Assembly (NCBI RefSeq): GCF_009763805.1
Contig: NZ_CP046804.1
Span: 2,914,001 to 2,978,000, forward strand
Direction of reading: 5' to 3'
Length of the DNA stretch: 64,000 nucleotides
Source: Vibrio cidicii
Lineage (GTDB): Bacteria; Pseudomonadota; Gammaproteobacteria; Enterobacterales; Vibrionaceae
Shown: one piece after another, positions 32,509 through 40,845 of the stretch
Position numbering within the stretch: the first letter of the stretch is position 1
Layout: each line of letters begins with the position of its first letter
The notes under the pieces: generated by a model
Seen by the model: only the letters and a program-made list of their open reading frames with translations
Database searches by the model: none
Told to the model about the DNA's origin: nothing
Translations under genes and position numbers: made by a program

Positions 32509-33492
32509 TTATTGCAGAAAGCGAAACAGCGCATCTAACGCCTGATTGCGATACTGATCTTGTTCAAACAGCAGTTCATGTTGCGCGCCGTCAATGGTGA
32601 TCATTTGGCTGTTCTTATTGGTTTTGCAGAGCTTTTTATAGAACTGATTCTGCGCCTGATTACTGACGATACGATCATTACCCGCTTGCAGCAGTAACAC
32701 CGGAATCTTGAGCTGGCGAGTCATTTGTAGACACTGTTTGGTTGCCATTAATCCCTGCCAAACCCAGCGCGTGCTCGGTCCGCCGACTTGCAGCTCCGGT
32801 TTGTCAGTATAGAGTTGGCGAAACCAGTGGTAACGCGCTTTACTCTGGCTGAGCGGGTTGTCTTCAAATGGTTTGGCGTAATAAGGCTGGTGGCCGGGCG
32901 CGTAAGTAGGTGTGGGATATACCGCGGTGAGGATCTGGCTGACGGCGATGGCGACTGGGCTGAGATACCACGGCAGGTTGATGCCAAACATCGGTGCACT
33001 GAGCACCAATTTATCAAAGGGATGGTGTGGGTTCGTTTGCAGGTAGCGAGTGGCGATAGCGCCGCCCATCGAGTGCGAGACCAAATGGCATTGCTGATAG
33101 CCTTCCAGCGCAAAATGTTGCACAACGCTGGCGAGATCGCGCACGTAATCATCGAACTCATACACATGGCCGATATCCGAATCTTGCACTAGGCGATCCG
33201 ACAGCCCTTGGCCGCGATGATCGTAACTGTAGACGTCATAGCCTTGGCGATAGAAATCGAACAGCAACTCCTGATATTTCCACGATGACTCAATGCGGCC
33301 ATTCACCAGTAGCACCGCTTTGCTGTGCTTTGGGTCGGTCAGTTTGCACCAGTACAATTTGGTTTTGTCGCTGCTCTTGAAATACCCCTCTTGGCGCTGT
33401 TGCCATAGGGCAGCAATCGGACCAGCTATTGCTTGCTCAAACAAGTTCTCTTGAGTATAAGAGGGAAGAGAAGGGTTATTAACCATTAACAA
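32509..33492 (-). CDS. pldB: PldB, lysophospholipase L2 (alpha/beta hydrolase)
   Basis: 327 residues, alpha/beta hydrolase with nucleophile elbow LVSHSMGGAIA near 145, YDHRGQGLSDR oxyanion region, acidic residue region VLLQAGNDRIVSN and His in DGAQHELLFE. It removes the acyl chain of lysophospholipids at the inner membrane. Divergent from rhtB and followed by yigL on the same strand; the pldB-yigL and rhtB neighbourhood matches E. coli. Confidence 0.9.
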   Translation of the reverse strand: MLMVNNPSLPSYTQENLFEQAIAGPIAALWQQRQEGYFKSSDKTKLYWCKLTDPKHSKAVLLVNGRIESSWKYQELLFDFYRQGYDVYSYDHRGQGLSDRLVQDSDIGHVYEFDDYVRDLASVVQHFALEGYQQCHLVSHSMGGAIATRYLQTNPHHPFDKLVLSAPMFGINLPWYLSPVAIAVSQILTAVYPTPTYAPGHQPYYAKPFEDNPLSQSKARYHWFRQLYTDKPELQVGGPSTRWVWQGLMATKQCLQMTRQLKIPVLLLQAGNDRIVSNQAQNQFYKKLCKTNKNSQMITIDGAQHELLFEQDQYRNQALDALFRFLQ

Positions 33493-33550
33493 ACTACCTG
33501 AATGCGACGTTTCTAGCCGAGTATGATCAGAGAATTAGCGGAGAATTGCA

Positions 33551-34168
33551 ATGGATACACATGTCTGGCTCGCCTATGTCCTTACGGCGATCGTGTTCAG
33601 CCTCGCCCCGGGCTCTGGCACGGTGAACTCGATCAGCAACGGGATTAGTTACGGTACGCGCAAATCTCTTGCTGCTATTGCTGGTCTGCAAATTGGCTTG
33701 TCGATCCACATTATTCTTGTTGGAGCGGGTATTGGTGCGCTGGTTGCGCAGTCGGCCACCGCGTTTACCGTGATTAAGTGGGTAGGAGCTATTTATCTGG
33801 TTTGGCTTGGTCTTCAAAAATGGCGTGATACTTCTGGGCTAGCAACCGTGCAGCAGCAAGGGACCGTTTCTTCGCGGTCATTGCTGCATAAAGCGGTGCT
33901 GGTTAACTTGACCAATCCGAAATCGATTGTCTTTTTGGTCGCGCTGTTTCCCCAGTTCATCGACCCGAGCCGAGATCAGGTGACGCAGCTTGCTGTGCTA
34001 GGCCTGACAACGGTCGTGATCGATTCACTGGTGATGCTCGGTTATACCTCGCTTGCGGCGCAAATGGGGCGTTTTATTCGCTCTGAGCGGGTGATGGGCA
34101 AAATAAACAAACTATTTGGTTCAATGTTTATGGGTTGTGGTGCATTATTAGCGGCAGCAAAAACATAA
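33551..34168 (+). CDS. rhtB: RhtB/LysE-family amino-acid exporter
   Basis: 205 residues, six predicted hydrophobic helices, with family features FSLAPGSGTVNSISNGISYG in the first loop and WVGAIYLVWLGLQKW near 75-90. LysE/RhtB proteins export homoserine, homoserine lactone, threonine or lysine using proton motive force. Neighbouring pldB, as rhtB is in E. coli, makes a homoserine/homoserine-lactone exporter likely; substrate is inference. Confidence 0.88.
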   Translation: MDTHVWLAYVLTAIVFSLAPGSGTVNSISNGISYGTRKSLAAIAGLQIGLSIHIILVGAGIGALVAQSATAFTVIKWVGAIYLVWLGLQKWRDTSGLATVQQQGTVSSRSLLHKAVLVNLTNPKSIVFLVALFPQFIDPSRDQVTQLAVLGLTTVVIDSLVMLGYTSLAAQMGRFIRSERVMGKINKLFGSMFMGCGALLAAAKT

Positions 34169-34207
34169 TTAAAATCAATCAGTGCTAGCAAAAGAATTTA
34201 TAAGCAG

Positions 34208-35431
34208 ATGAAATCCACTTACGTCGCGCGGCAACCTATTTTTAATCGCAAAAAGCATACTTTGGGGTATGAACTGCTGTTTCGTGATGGCGAAAGTAAC
34301 GCCTACCCAACGCATATTGCTTCGAACCGCGCGACCTATCGTCTGATTGTGGAGAATTTTCTCTCCATCGGTATCAATCCGGTGATCCAATCCTCACGCT
34401 GTTTTATCAATTTCCCTTACCAAAGCTTGATTCGTCGTTTGCCACTGAGTTTGCCCAAAAACAAAGTGGTGGTGGAAGTGTTGGAAACCTGCGAGCCAAC
34501 CGACGAACTGCTTGACGCGATTCGCGAATTGCACCGTGAAGGTTACGTGATCGCGCTTGATGATTTCACTTTGATGCCGGAATGGCGCCGTTTTCTGCCT
34601 TTTGTACATATTGTTAAACTGGATGTGATTGCGCTGGGGCTCGATAATGCCTGCGAGTTGGTGCGTGAGCATCAAGCGCGTCGGGTGAAGTACCATTTCT
34701 TAGCGGAAAAAGTCGAAAGCGCGCAGGAGTTTGAGCAAGCCAAAGAAGCGGGTTTTAAGTTCTTTCAGGGCTATTTTTTCAGTAAACCTGAGATGATCGA
34801 AACCAAGTACGTCAGCCCAGAGCATGCGGTTGCGTTGGATCTGTTTCGCGAGGTGTGTCAGTCGGAGCCAGATTTTGATCGGATCGAGAAAATCATCAGC
34901 CAAGATGTGACGCTCTCCTACAAGCTGCTGAAATTCGTCAATACCCAGTCGACCCGCTTGGAAGTGAAGATAGCCTCATTTCGTCAAGCGTTGATTTATC
35001 TTGGTCAGGACAAGCTGAAAATATTTGTCTCCTTAGTGGTTGCTTCGTACATTTCGGCCCGCAAGCCACGTGAGCTGTATAACCTTTCTCTGCAGCGTGC
35101 TCAGTTTTGTGAGTTGATGTCGCGTCGCCACCCATTCAGTCGTCATCACGAACAAGGTTTTATGATCGGTTTGCTGTCGATTTTGGATGCAATGATGGAT
35201 CTCTCTGTCGACACGCTGGTGGGGAGTCTGCCGCTCAGTGATGTGGTGAAACAAGCGCTACTGCATCGTGAGGGCGCTTATGGTGACCTCATCGCATTGG
35301 AAGAATGTTTCGAGCAAGCCGACTGGAGTGGCATTGAACAGATCTCCGAGAAACTGGGATTGTCGATGGAAGAGGTTAAATACGAATTGATTGAAGCGCA
35401 ACGCTGGTCGCAGGAGCTATCACAGATATAG
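34208..35431 (+). CDS. EAL-HDOD signalling protein (YuxH type)
   Basis: 407 residues. The N-terminal EAL domain (about 1-200) begins YVARQPIFNRKKHTLGYELLFRD; the EAL motif is ELL and the DDFG loop reads DDFT, though CFINFP, VEVLE, VKLDV and QGYFFSKP remain. The mutated loop argues against full phosphodiesterase activity. The C-terminal HDOD domain (about 205-400; ISQDVTLSYKLLKFVN, AFRQALIYLGQDKLK-like) is a non-catalytic HD relative. Vibrio CdgJ-type proteins of this architecture affect motility and biofilm. 39 bases after rhtB. Confidence 0.88.
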   Translation: MKSTYVARQPIFNRKKHTLGYELLFRDGESNAYPTHIASNRATYRLIVENFLSIGINPVIQSSRCFINFPYQSLIRRLPLSLPKNKVVVEVLETCEPTDELLDAIRELHREGYVIALDDFTLMPEWRRFLPFVHIVKLDVIALGLDNACELVREHQARRVKYHFLAEKVESAQEFEQAKEAGFKFFQGYFFSKPEMIETKYVSPEHAVALDLFREVCQSEPDFDRIEKIISQDVTLSYKLLKFVNTQSTRLEVKIASFRQALIYLGQDKLKIFVSLVVASYISARKPRELYNLSLQRAQFCELMSRRHPFSRHHEQGFMIGLLSILDAMMDLSVDTLVGSLPLSDVVKQALLHREGAYGDLIALEECFEQADWSGIEQISEKLGLSMEEVKYELIEAQRWSQELSQI

Positions 35432-35457
35432 CCGCCAACCTTCGCTGAGTTCTGACC

Positions 35458-35494
35458 AAAAGCTGACTCGTTCGCTGAACTTGTCAGCTTTTTT
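35458..35494 (+). terminator. Terminator after the EAL-HDOD gene
   Basis: AAAAGCTGAC pairs with GTCAGCTTTT over a 15-base loop, followed by more T. The loop is large but the U tract is good. Confidence 0.75.
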
Positions 35495-35535
35495 CTTGCT
35501 ATATTTTCGCTGCGAAAACAATCAAGGAAAAAGTG

Positions 35536-36549
35536 ATGCGCGAAAGAGTGCTGTTTTTTGATCTACTCCGCTGTGTTGCGGCCGTGGCGGTGATTGCCAT
35601 CCATGTCTTGGCGCCTTACCGCGAGCTATTGGGTACCATCCCGTTTTCACATTGGGCGACGGCGGTCAGTATCAACAGTGTAACCCGCTGGGCGGTGCCG
35701 GTGTTTATTTTGATTACCGGCGCCTTGATGCTCAGTGATACTCGCCCTTTTGCTGCGTCTTACTACATCAAACGCCGTTTGGGGAAAGTGCTGTTGCCCT
35801 TCGTGGTTTGGTCGCTGTTTTATGCCTATCTCAGCGGTTGGAGCGCCAGCGGTTTTGACGCGCAGCAGGTTCAGGACGTATTGGCGCACAGCCCCCAGCA
35901 TGCGACCTATTACCACCTTGGCTTTTTCTACTACTTTATTCCCCTTTACGTTCTTATCCCTATTTTCCACTGGTTGGTCATGCAGGGACAAGATCGCGTA
36001 TTGTATGCTTACACCAGTGTGTGGCTGATCACGACCGCACTCTATTTGCTTGGCATCGATGGCATTTGGAGCCATGAACTTTGGCTGTACTCCGGTTACT
36101 TACCACTGGGTTATCTGCTGTTTCATCGTTTTCCGGACACGGGGAAAACTGTGCTGTGGGTCAGCTTACTTGGCTTGGCCGCCCTCGCGCTGACGGTGAC
36201 GATGTTGATTTCCAATAGTCTTGAAGCGGGTCAGTACAGCGTCGGACGTTGGCTGTCGTATAAAACGCTCAATGTGGTGTTGGCAGCGACGATGGTGTTC
36301 GCCTTGTGTCGTTATGTCGCGGCCAAGTTACCCAGCGGTTGGTGGCGCACAATTGGTTTGGTGAGCCGTCACAGTTTGGGGATCTACCTGCTACATCCGA
36401 TTTTCCTCTGGCCGATGAAAGCATTCGGCTGGCATCAGGGAAATCCTGCGTGGGTGATCCCGCTGTGGATTGTATTGAGTGGGGTGGGCGCTTTGGCACT
36501 CAGTTATCTCTTTTCTCTTTCCGCGAAAACGCGCTGGTTGTTACCTTAG
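35536..36549 (+). CDS. Acyltransferase family 3 membrane protein
   Basis: About 337 residues and roughly ten hydrophobic helices. Family 3 acyltransferase landmarks: FDLLRCVAAVAVIAIH near the N terminus (catalytic-type His) and FILITGALML, SRHSLGIYLLHPIF near the C terminus. Such integral proteins O-acetylate surface polysaccharides, lipids or peptides (OafB, WecH types). ATG 35536 follows AAGGAAAAAG; an in-frame GTG sits one codon upstream. Substrate cannot be told. Its end overlaps the convergent yhhM stop by four bases. Confidence 0.85.
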   Translation: MRERVLFFDLLRCVAAVAVIAIHVLAPYRELLGTIPFSHWATAVSINSVTRWAVPVFILITGALMLSDTRPFAASYYIKRRLGKVLLPFVVWSLFYAYLSGWSASGFDAQQVQDVLAHSPQHATYYHLGFFYYFIPLYVLIPIFHWLVMQGQDRVLYAYTSVWLITTALYLLGIDGIWSHELWLYSGYLPLGYLLFHRFPDTGKTVLWVSLLGLAALALTVTMLISNSLEAGQYSVGRWLSYKTLNVVLAATMVFALCRYVAAKLPSGWWRTIGLVSRHSLGIYLLHPIFLWPMKAFGWHQGNPAWVIPLWIVLSGVGALALSYLFSLSAKTRWLLP

Positions 36550-36885
36550 TTTTTGTCGCGTTGCAGGGCAAAGTGAAGAAATTTATCGCCTTGATAAGTT
36601 AGCATCCCTTTGTCTCCGGGATTGAGGGCGTGGTAGTAGTGAATACCTACTTGAAATTCTCGTTTTGGCCCGAAACGCGCCCCGTTGCACGTAGATCCAG
36701 TACTCTTGGTCCTCTTCTTCGGGCTTGGCGTCAGTGATGGGAATCACCTGCTTATCCAGCACAGTGACTTGCACACTCTGCTCAGGTGCATCTCTACCTT
36801 GAATGTGTTTATGGAAAAAATGGATAAACAGCCAAGCGCCAAGAGCAATGAGCGCGATGAGCGCCAGAAACAGAGAAACAGGCAT
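36546..36885 (-). CDS. yhhM: YhhM-like DUF2500 membrane protein (frameshifted as read)
   Basis: One N-terminal transmembrane helix (LFLALIALIALGAWLFIHFF), then DUF2500 domain residues VTVLDKQVIPITD and YWIYVQRGAFGPKREF. As read, the frame breaks at plus-strand GAAAC 36672-36676 (coding GTTTC) and the tail becomes unrelated. Dropping one T restores 112 residues ending FLHFALQRDKN. Function unknown; conserved in Vibrio and enterobacteria, where it neighbours yhhL, yhhN and rsmD, as here within 4 kb. Confidence 0.85.
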
Positions 36886-37118
36886 GATAACCTCCAGAGT
36901 AATGGGAGCCTTATTCTACCGAACTCCCTGAATTATCAGCGTTTGAGTGTGGCTGATTCGTGATCTGATGAAAAAGGTATAACAAAAACTCGGCGTACTT
37001 CACGTTTTATGCTCGATGGCGTCGACCAAGCGAGGAAAAATAGTCAAAGCTGGCTCGAAAAGTGGATGGTTTTCTAGCAGAATCTTTTTAAAGCAAACAC
37101 CTCGATAAGGAGGGCACG

Positions 37119-37487
37119 ATGTCAGACATTGAAAGCGTAGTTACTCGTACCCGAAGGTTGGAAACATTGCTGCGTAACCAATACCATGCGCAAGGCAAGG
37201 GGTTACATCAGTTGATCACCAGCTGTGAAGAGCGATTGCCGCATGATGTGATCGCCAAACTGCGCTTCATTGCCACAATCAGGAATAAAGTGGTGCATGA
37301 AGATCAATATCAATTGGATGATAAGCAAGGCTTTTTCTCCGCCTGTGATGAGTGTGAGCGAGAGCTGACACCGCGTAGCGGTCGGTTTATTTGGCGCGTT
37401 GCTATCCTATTGATGTTGCTGATAACGGCTGGTGCGGTGGCTTTTTACTACGCCAATTGGGAGGTGCTCAGTCAGCACCTGAAATAA
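37119..37487 (+). CDS. Small membrane-anchored protein of unknown function (DUF4145-like)
   Basis: 122 residues. The cytoplasmic part (about 1-88) is helical with RFIATIRNKVVHEDQY, the sort of Arg-Asn-x-x-x-His pattern found in HEPN/DUF4145-type domains. A single C-terminal transmembrane helix (IWRVAILLMLLITAGAVAFYY, about residues 91-111) is followed by a short tail. RBS AAGGAGGG precedes ATG 37119. It stands alone with its own terminator. Whether the R-x4-6-H motif makes it an active HEPN nuclease is uncertain. Confidence 0.7.
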   Translation: MSDIESVVTRTRRLETLLRNQYHAQGKGLHQLITSCEERLPHDVIAKLRFIATIRNKVVHEDQYQLDDKQGFFSACDECERELTPRSGRFIWRVAILLMLLITAGAVAFYYANWEVLSQHLK

Positions 37488-37501
37488 GAAGTAAATAGAA
37501 T

Positions 37502-37535
37502 AAAAAACGGGATGCATCAGCATCCCGTTTTTTTT
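37502..37535 (+). terminator. Terminator after the 37.1 kb gene
   Basis: CGGGATGC, loop ATCA, GCATCCCG, flanked by A6 and T8. It is probably bidirectional, serving also the small minus-strand gene next to it. Confidence 0.92.
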
Positions 37536-37546
37536 GGAAATCAATC

Positions 37547-37624
37547 TTAGTACATCATGGGTAGCGTCATTAGCCCAACGATAACTGCGATCATTACCAG
37601 TCCTTGTTTTTGAGAAGAAGACAT
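37547..37624 (-). CDS. Predicted 25-residue small membrane protein
   Basis: On the minus strand ATG 37624 (or GTG 37627) opens 25 codons to TAA at 37547. The peptide starts MSSSQKQGLVMIAV and has one hydrophobic helix (about residues 9-24) with a charged and polar N terminus. A full Shine-Dalgarno GGAGG is at 37635-37639, seven bases from GTG or ten from ATG. Terminator just downstream. Size, topology and RBS resemble known small bacterial membrane peptides; no family recognised. Confidence 0.6.
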   Translation of the reverse strand: MSSSQKQGLVMIAVIVGLMTLPMMY

Positions 37625-37639
37625 CACAATACTACCTCC

Positions 37640-38419
37640 AGACTTTTGTTGATGAACTTTATGTAATCAATATAGCATCCTTTTCTTTCGTTGATCAAGT
37701 ATCTGACGTTAATCTTGCAAAAAAATAACTTTAGTCGCTTATATATGGCGATTTTCATTAATAAAACAGTGTTTTTTGATTGGTTTATTGTTGTTCTTAG
37801 TCGCTGTTTATGTGTTTTTTGTTTTTTAAGTTTATGTAATTTAAGGAATAATAATTTGGTTGATGTTGGTCAATTTTCATTTGGCTTTGTTTGTTGGCTT
37901 TGGCTTGGTATCTGGATTTTTGTTGGGTTGTTACTATGTTTATTTCTTTCGATTGCGATGCTCTTAAAAGTCAATCACTTTTGATGGTGGCTTTTATCAC
38001 TATTTGAGAATTTTCTTGTTAAGAATGATAGTTAAGACAGTTTACGATGAATTTTCTTGGTCTTTGATTAATTTTTTATGATTAACACTATGAAATTATT
38101 GATTATATTTCGTGTTGATTACTATTTTATTAAGTGAAAAATGTGATTTTTATTCATTTTTACTTTCTCTATTGGTATGGCTGGTCTGGCCACGATGCGG
38201 TAACGTTTGCTTTTCTGGTTTTTTCTACGGATTGCTTGGCATTCTGGTTGGGGATTGCAACGCTAAAGGTTTTTCTTCGCCCAGCTGAATAAACAGATTC
38301 CTTTGCCCTTGCGTTTTACCAGTAGGTCGTTATTCGCTATCAAGATCCAACTTTCGTGGTTTACTGCTTTACATACAGTTTCTGCTACCTAGACTAGCCG
38401 CGTTAAAAGTGAAAGGGTA
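37640..38419. other. AT-rich intergenic region without a convincing gene
   Basis: Nearly 800 bases with strongly T-rich plus strand in the first 500 bases, distinctly lower GC than the flanks. An open frame at 37691-37984 (TTG start) encodes a hydrophobic Phe/Leu/Cys-rich chain, but it has no RBS and its composition just mirrors the T-rich strand. The last 250 bases return to normal composition and hold no frame I can support. It could be leader sequence for the YhhN-type gene or a degraded insertion. Confidence 0.5.
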
Positions 38420-39047
38420 ATGCAGATGTGGAGTTGGCTGGCTATAGGCTTATCAGGAGTGACATCCGTATTGGGTGCGCGTCAATCGAGCCGGACTCAG
38501 ACCTTGGTGTTTAAAGTGTTAACTTTGGCACTGCTCTGCGTTTTAGTCGTCACTCAAGGGCCGAAGCAGGGATACACCTACTGGGTTGCCGCTGGCCTTA
38601 TGATTTCTATCGTTGCCGATGTGTTACATACCCTACGCGCCAGAAAAACCTTTTACTTTACTGGTTTTCTAGTGGCGCAACTTTGCTATAGCAAATCGTT
38701 TCTGGGTGCAACTCAATGGCGAGATTGTCTGGTGGTTGCTTGCCCTGTTGCTGGCGGCCAGTATCGTTGCCTTCTTTTTGCTGCTACCTCAACTCGATTC
38801 TCTGGTCTTTCCCGTGGTCATCATGGGGATAATGTTGGTGCAAATGGCATGGGCGGCTGGGGAAGTGTGGCTGCAAAGTGCTTCGCTGGCTAATGCGGTA
38901 GGTTTTGGTGGTGCGTTGGTGATGATCTACTCGGCACTGGCTTATGCTATTCACGGCTATCGCAAGCCGATGAAGCGCGCCTATGTTTGGGTGTCGGGCA
39001 GCTACTTTCTTGCCCATGCACTGATCGTCGCTTCTATTATCTACTAG
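38420..39047 (+). CDS. yhhN: YhhN-family membrane protein, lysoplasmalogenase-like (frameshifted as read)
   Basis: A YhhN/TMEM86 family protein with about seven or eight helices and the conserved ISIVADVLHTL (Asp) and FFTGFLVAQLCY-like segments; some members hydrolyse the vinyl-ether bond of lysoplasmalogens. The frame breaks at GTTTC 38698-38702. Dropping one T gives YSKSFWVQLNGEIVWW and 208 residues through HALIVASIIY. Start ATG 38420 after AAAGGGTA; ATG 38426 is an alternative. Substrate in Vibrio is unknown. Confidence 0.85.
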
Positions 39048-39128
39048 CGCCTCTCTGCTCCTTGAGTTCATCGTCAAGCCAGTATTGTACTGCTATACTG
39101 GCGCCATTGTTTTACTTCGAGATCTCTG

Positions 39129-39716
39129 ATGGACATTCTTGCCGCAGCCACCATGCTGTTTCTGATTATGGACCCTTTGGGCAATTTGCCGATTGTCTTG
39201 TCCATTTTAAAACATATCGATCCTAAAAGACGCCGTAAGGTACTGATTCGAGAGTTACTCTTTGCTCTGATGATCCTGATGCTCTTTCTTTTTGCCGGGC
39301 AGAGTATTCTCAATTTTCTCCATGTCGAACCGGAAACGCTGAGCATTTCAGGCGGAATCATCTTATTCATCATCGCGATTAAAATGATTTTCCCCAGTGC
39401 AGGCAGTATCACCGGACTTGCGGCAGGTGAAGAGCCCTTCATTGTGCCGATGGCCATCCCGATGATCGCTGGACCGTCGGTGATTGCTGCGCTCTTGCTG
39501 TTGTCTACTCAGCATCCGAACAATTTGGCGGAACTGTCGGCGGCGGTCGCCTTGGCGTGGTTTGCCACCTTTATCATTTTGATGTTCTACGGTTTCTTCC
39601 ATCGCATTCTCGGTGAACGCGGCCTTAAAGCGGTGGAGCGTTTGATGGGGCTGCTGCTGGTGATGATTTCCACCCAGATGTTTCTCAACGGGGTCAAGAG
39701 TTACATGGGAATGTAA
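39129..39716 (+). CDS. yhgN: YhgN, MarC-family inner-membrane protein
   Basis: 195 residues with six hydrophobic helices and the MarC signature LFLIMDPLGNLPI near residues 10-22, plus PMAIPMIAGPSVIAALLLL. The family has no settled function; early proposals of antibiotic resistance were not confirmed and an amino-acid exporter role has been suggested. Same strand as yhhN; ends in a shared bidirectional terminator. Confidence 0.92.
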   Translation: MDILAAATMLFLIMDPLGNLPIVLSILKHIDPKRRRKVLIRELLFALMILMLFLFAGQSILNFLHVEPETLSISGGIILFIIAIKMIFPSAGSITGLAAGEEPFIVPMAIPMIAGPSVIAALLLLSTQHPNNLAELSAAVALAWFATFIILMFYGFFHRILGERGLKAVERLMGLLLVMISTQMFLNGVKSYMGM

Positions 39717-39723
39717 ATGGAAT

Positions 39724-39757
39724 AAAAAATGCCGCTGACATTCAGCGGCATTTTTTT
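39724..39757. terminator. Bidirectional terminator between yhgN and yhhL
   Basis: TGCCGCTGA, loop CAT, TCAGCGGCA, flanked by A6 and T7, serving both converging genes. It overlaps the yhhL stop codon. Confidence 0.92.
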
Positions 39758-40023
39758 ACATCATGTATTTACGGCGAATATCGAGCAGGGCGAAGATGCC
39801 AAACAGCAAAATCGAATATTTGTCCCAGCGAGTCATGGCGATTTTGTCACCAAATGCACCGATGAAAATTGCCATTTGCAAGCCGTGCATAATGAACAGA
39901 AAGGCGGCCATGATGTACAGAAACAATCGCCGCATTGCCCGGAAAGGGGGCGAAGATGTTGAAAATCAGAATAAACCAGACGAAGGCAATCGCGGCTTTG
40001 GCCAGCAGGAGCAACGCTTTCAT
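39756..40023 (-). CDS. yhhL: YhhL, DUF1145 membrane protein (frameshifted as read)
   Basis: MKALLLLAKAAIAFVW opens a DUF1145 protein on the minus strand from ATG 40023. As read the frame breaks at plus-strand GAAAC 39920-39924 (coding GTTTC) and stops early. Dropping one T gives AAIVLYIMAAFLFIMHGL, then FGDKIAMTRWDKYSILLFG, ending RRKYMM, 88 residues with two or three transmembrane helices. It follows rsmD by 12 bases, as yhhL does in E. coli. Function unknown. Confidence 0.85.
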
Positions 40024-40035
40024 GACAGAATCCTT

Positions 40036-40635
40036 TTACGATGGTTGTCGTTGGTAGAGACGGTAACTGACCTGACCGGCGGTTTTTTCACGGTGCAAGT
40101 GCCAGGTCGCGGGCAAGTTTTCTCCCTGCCACTCTTTTTCCGCCTCAATATAGATCATCGCATCCTCGACCAGCCAGCCATTTTGTTCCAAAAGTGTCAC
40201 TGTTTCTTGCAGCAAGCCTTGGCGAAACGGTGGGTCAATAAACACCACGTGCTGCGGTGTGCCTTGCTGCTTAAGGAATTGCAACGCATCACCGCTGACC
40301 AACTGGATATTATTGGCTTTGACTGCCGTGACATTTTGTTGCAATTGGGCAAACGCTTTAGGGTTGAGTTCCACCATGGTCACAAGCTTTGCCTGGCGTG
40401 AGGCCGCTTCAAACCCGAGCCCGCCGGAGCCAGCAAACAGATCCAAACAATGCGCGTGTGGGATCTCTTGCGCTAGCCAGTTGAACAGTGTCTCTTTGAC
40501 CCGATCGGTGGTTGGCCGCAGGCCCTCAGCGTCGTGTACCGGCAGTTTTCGGCCTCGCCATAAGCCACTGATGATGCGCACACAGCCAACGGATGGCTTA
40601 TTTTGTGATGTGTTTTGCTGGTGACGTCTTACCAT
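40036..40635 (-). CDS. rsmD: RsmD, 16S rRNA m2G966 methyltransferase
   Basis: 199 residues. SAM motif I LDLFAGSGGLGFEA near 65-78, motif IV FIDPPFRQG near 135-143 (DPPF), and the N-terminal IISGLWRGRKLPV of the family. It methylates N2 of G966 in 16S rRNA in assembled 30S subunits. Divergent from ftsY, the conserved gamma-proteobacterial arrangement, and followed by yhhL. Confidence 0.95.
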   Translation of the reverse strand: MVRRHQQNTSQNKPSVGCVRIISGLWRGRKLPVHDAEGLRPTTDRVKETLFNWLAQEIPHAHCLDLFAGSGGLGFEAASRQAKLVTMVELNPKAFAQLQQNVTAVKANNIQLVSGDALQFLKQQGTPQHVVFIDPPFRQGLLQETVTLLEQNGWLVEDAMIYIEAEKEWQGENLPATWHLHREKTAGQVSYRLYQRQPS

Positions 40636-40845
40636 AGATTTTTTGACCGCTAATTAAGTGTTACTATAGCCAATCCTCCAGGCGCAGCGCCTGGATAGAG
40701 CCCAGAGTTTCATTGTGACAGAGTGTACCACTATTCCGCTGAGAAAAACGGAATAGCCCAGAGTGCACTGGTTGAAGAGTTCACTTTTCTTTGTGCCTTG
40801 TGCTGGAGAAAAGCAGAGAGTCAGTAAAAATCAGGATATCTCCCG

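Noticed and set aside
37691..37984. A 97-codon hydrophobic open frame in the AT-rich gap
   Set aside because: TTG start without an RBS, composition dominated by codons expected from a T-rich strand (Phe, Leu, Cys, Trp, Val). No family resemblance.
39763..40401. A 212-codon plus-strand frame over yhhL and rsmD
   Set aside because: It lies antisense to rsmD and the yhhL gene, both supported by family motifs; its translation is Arg/Gln/His rich without domains.
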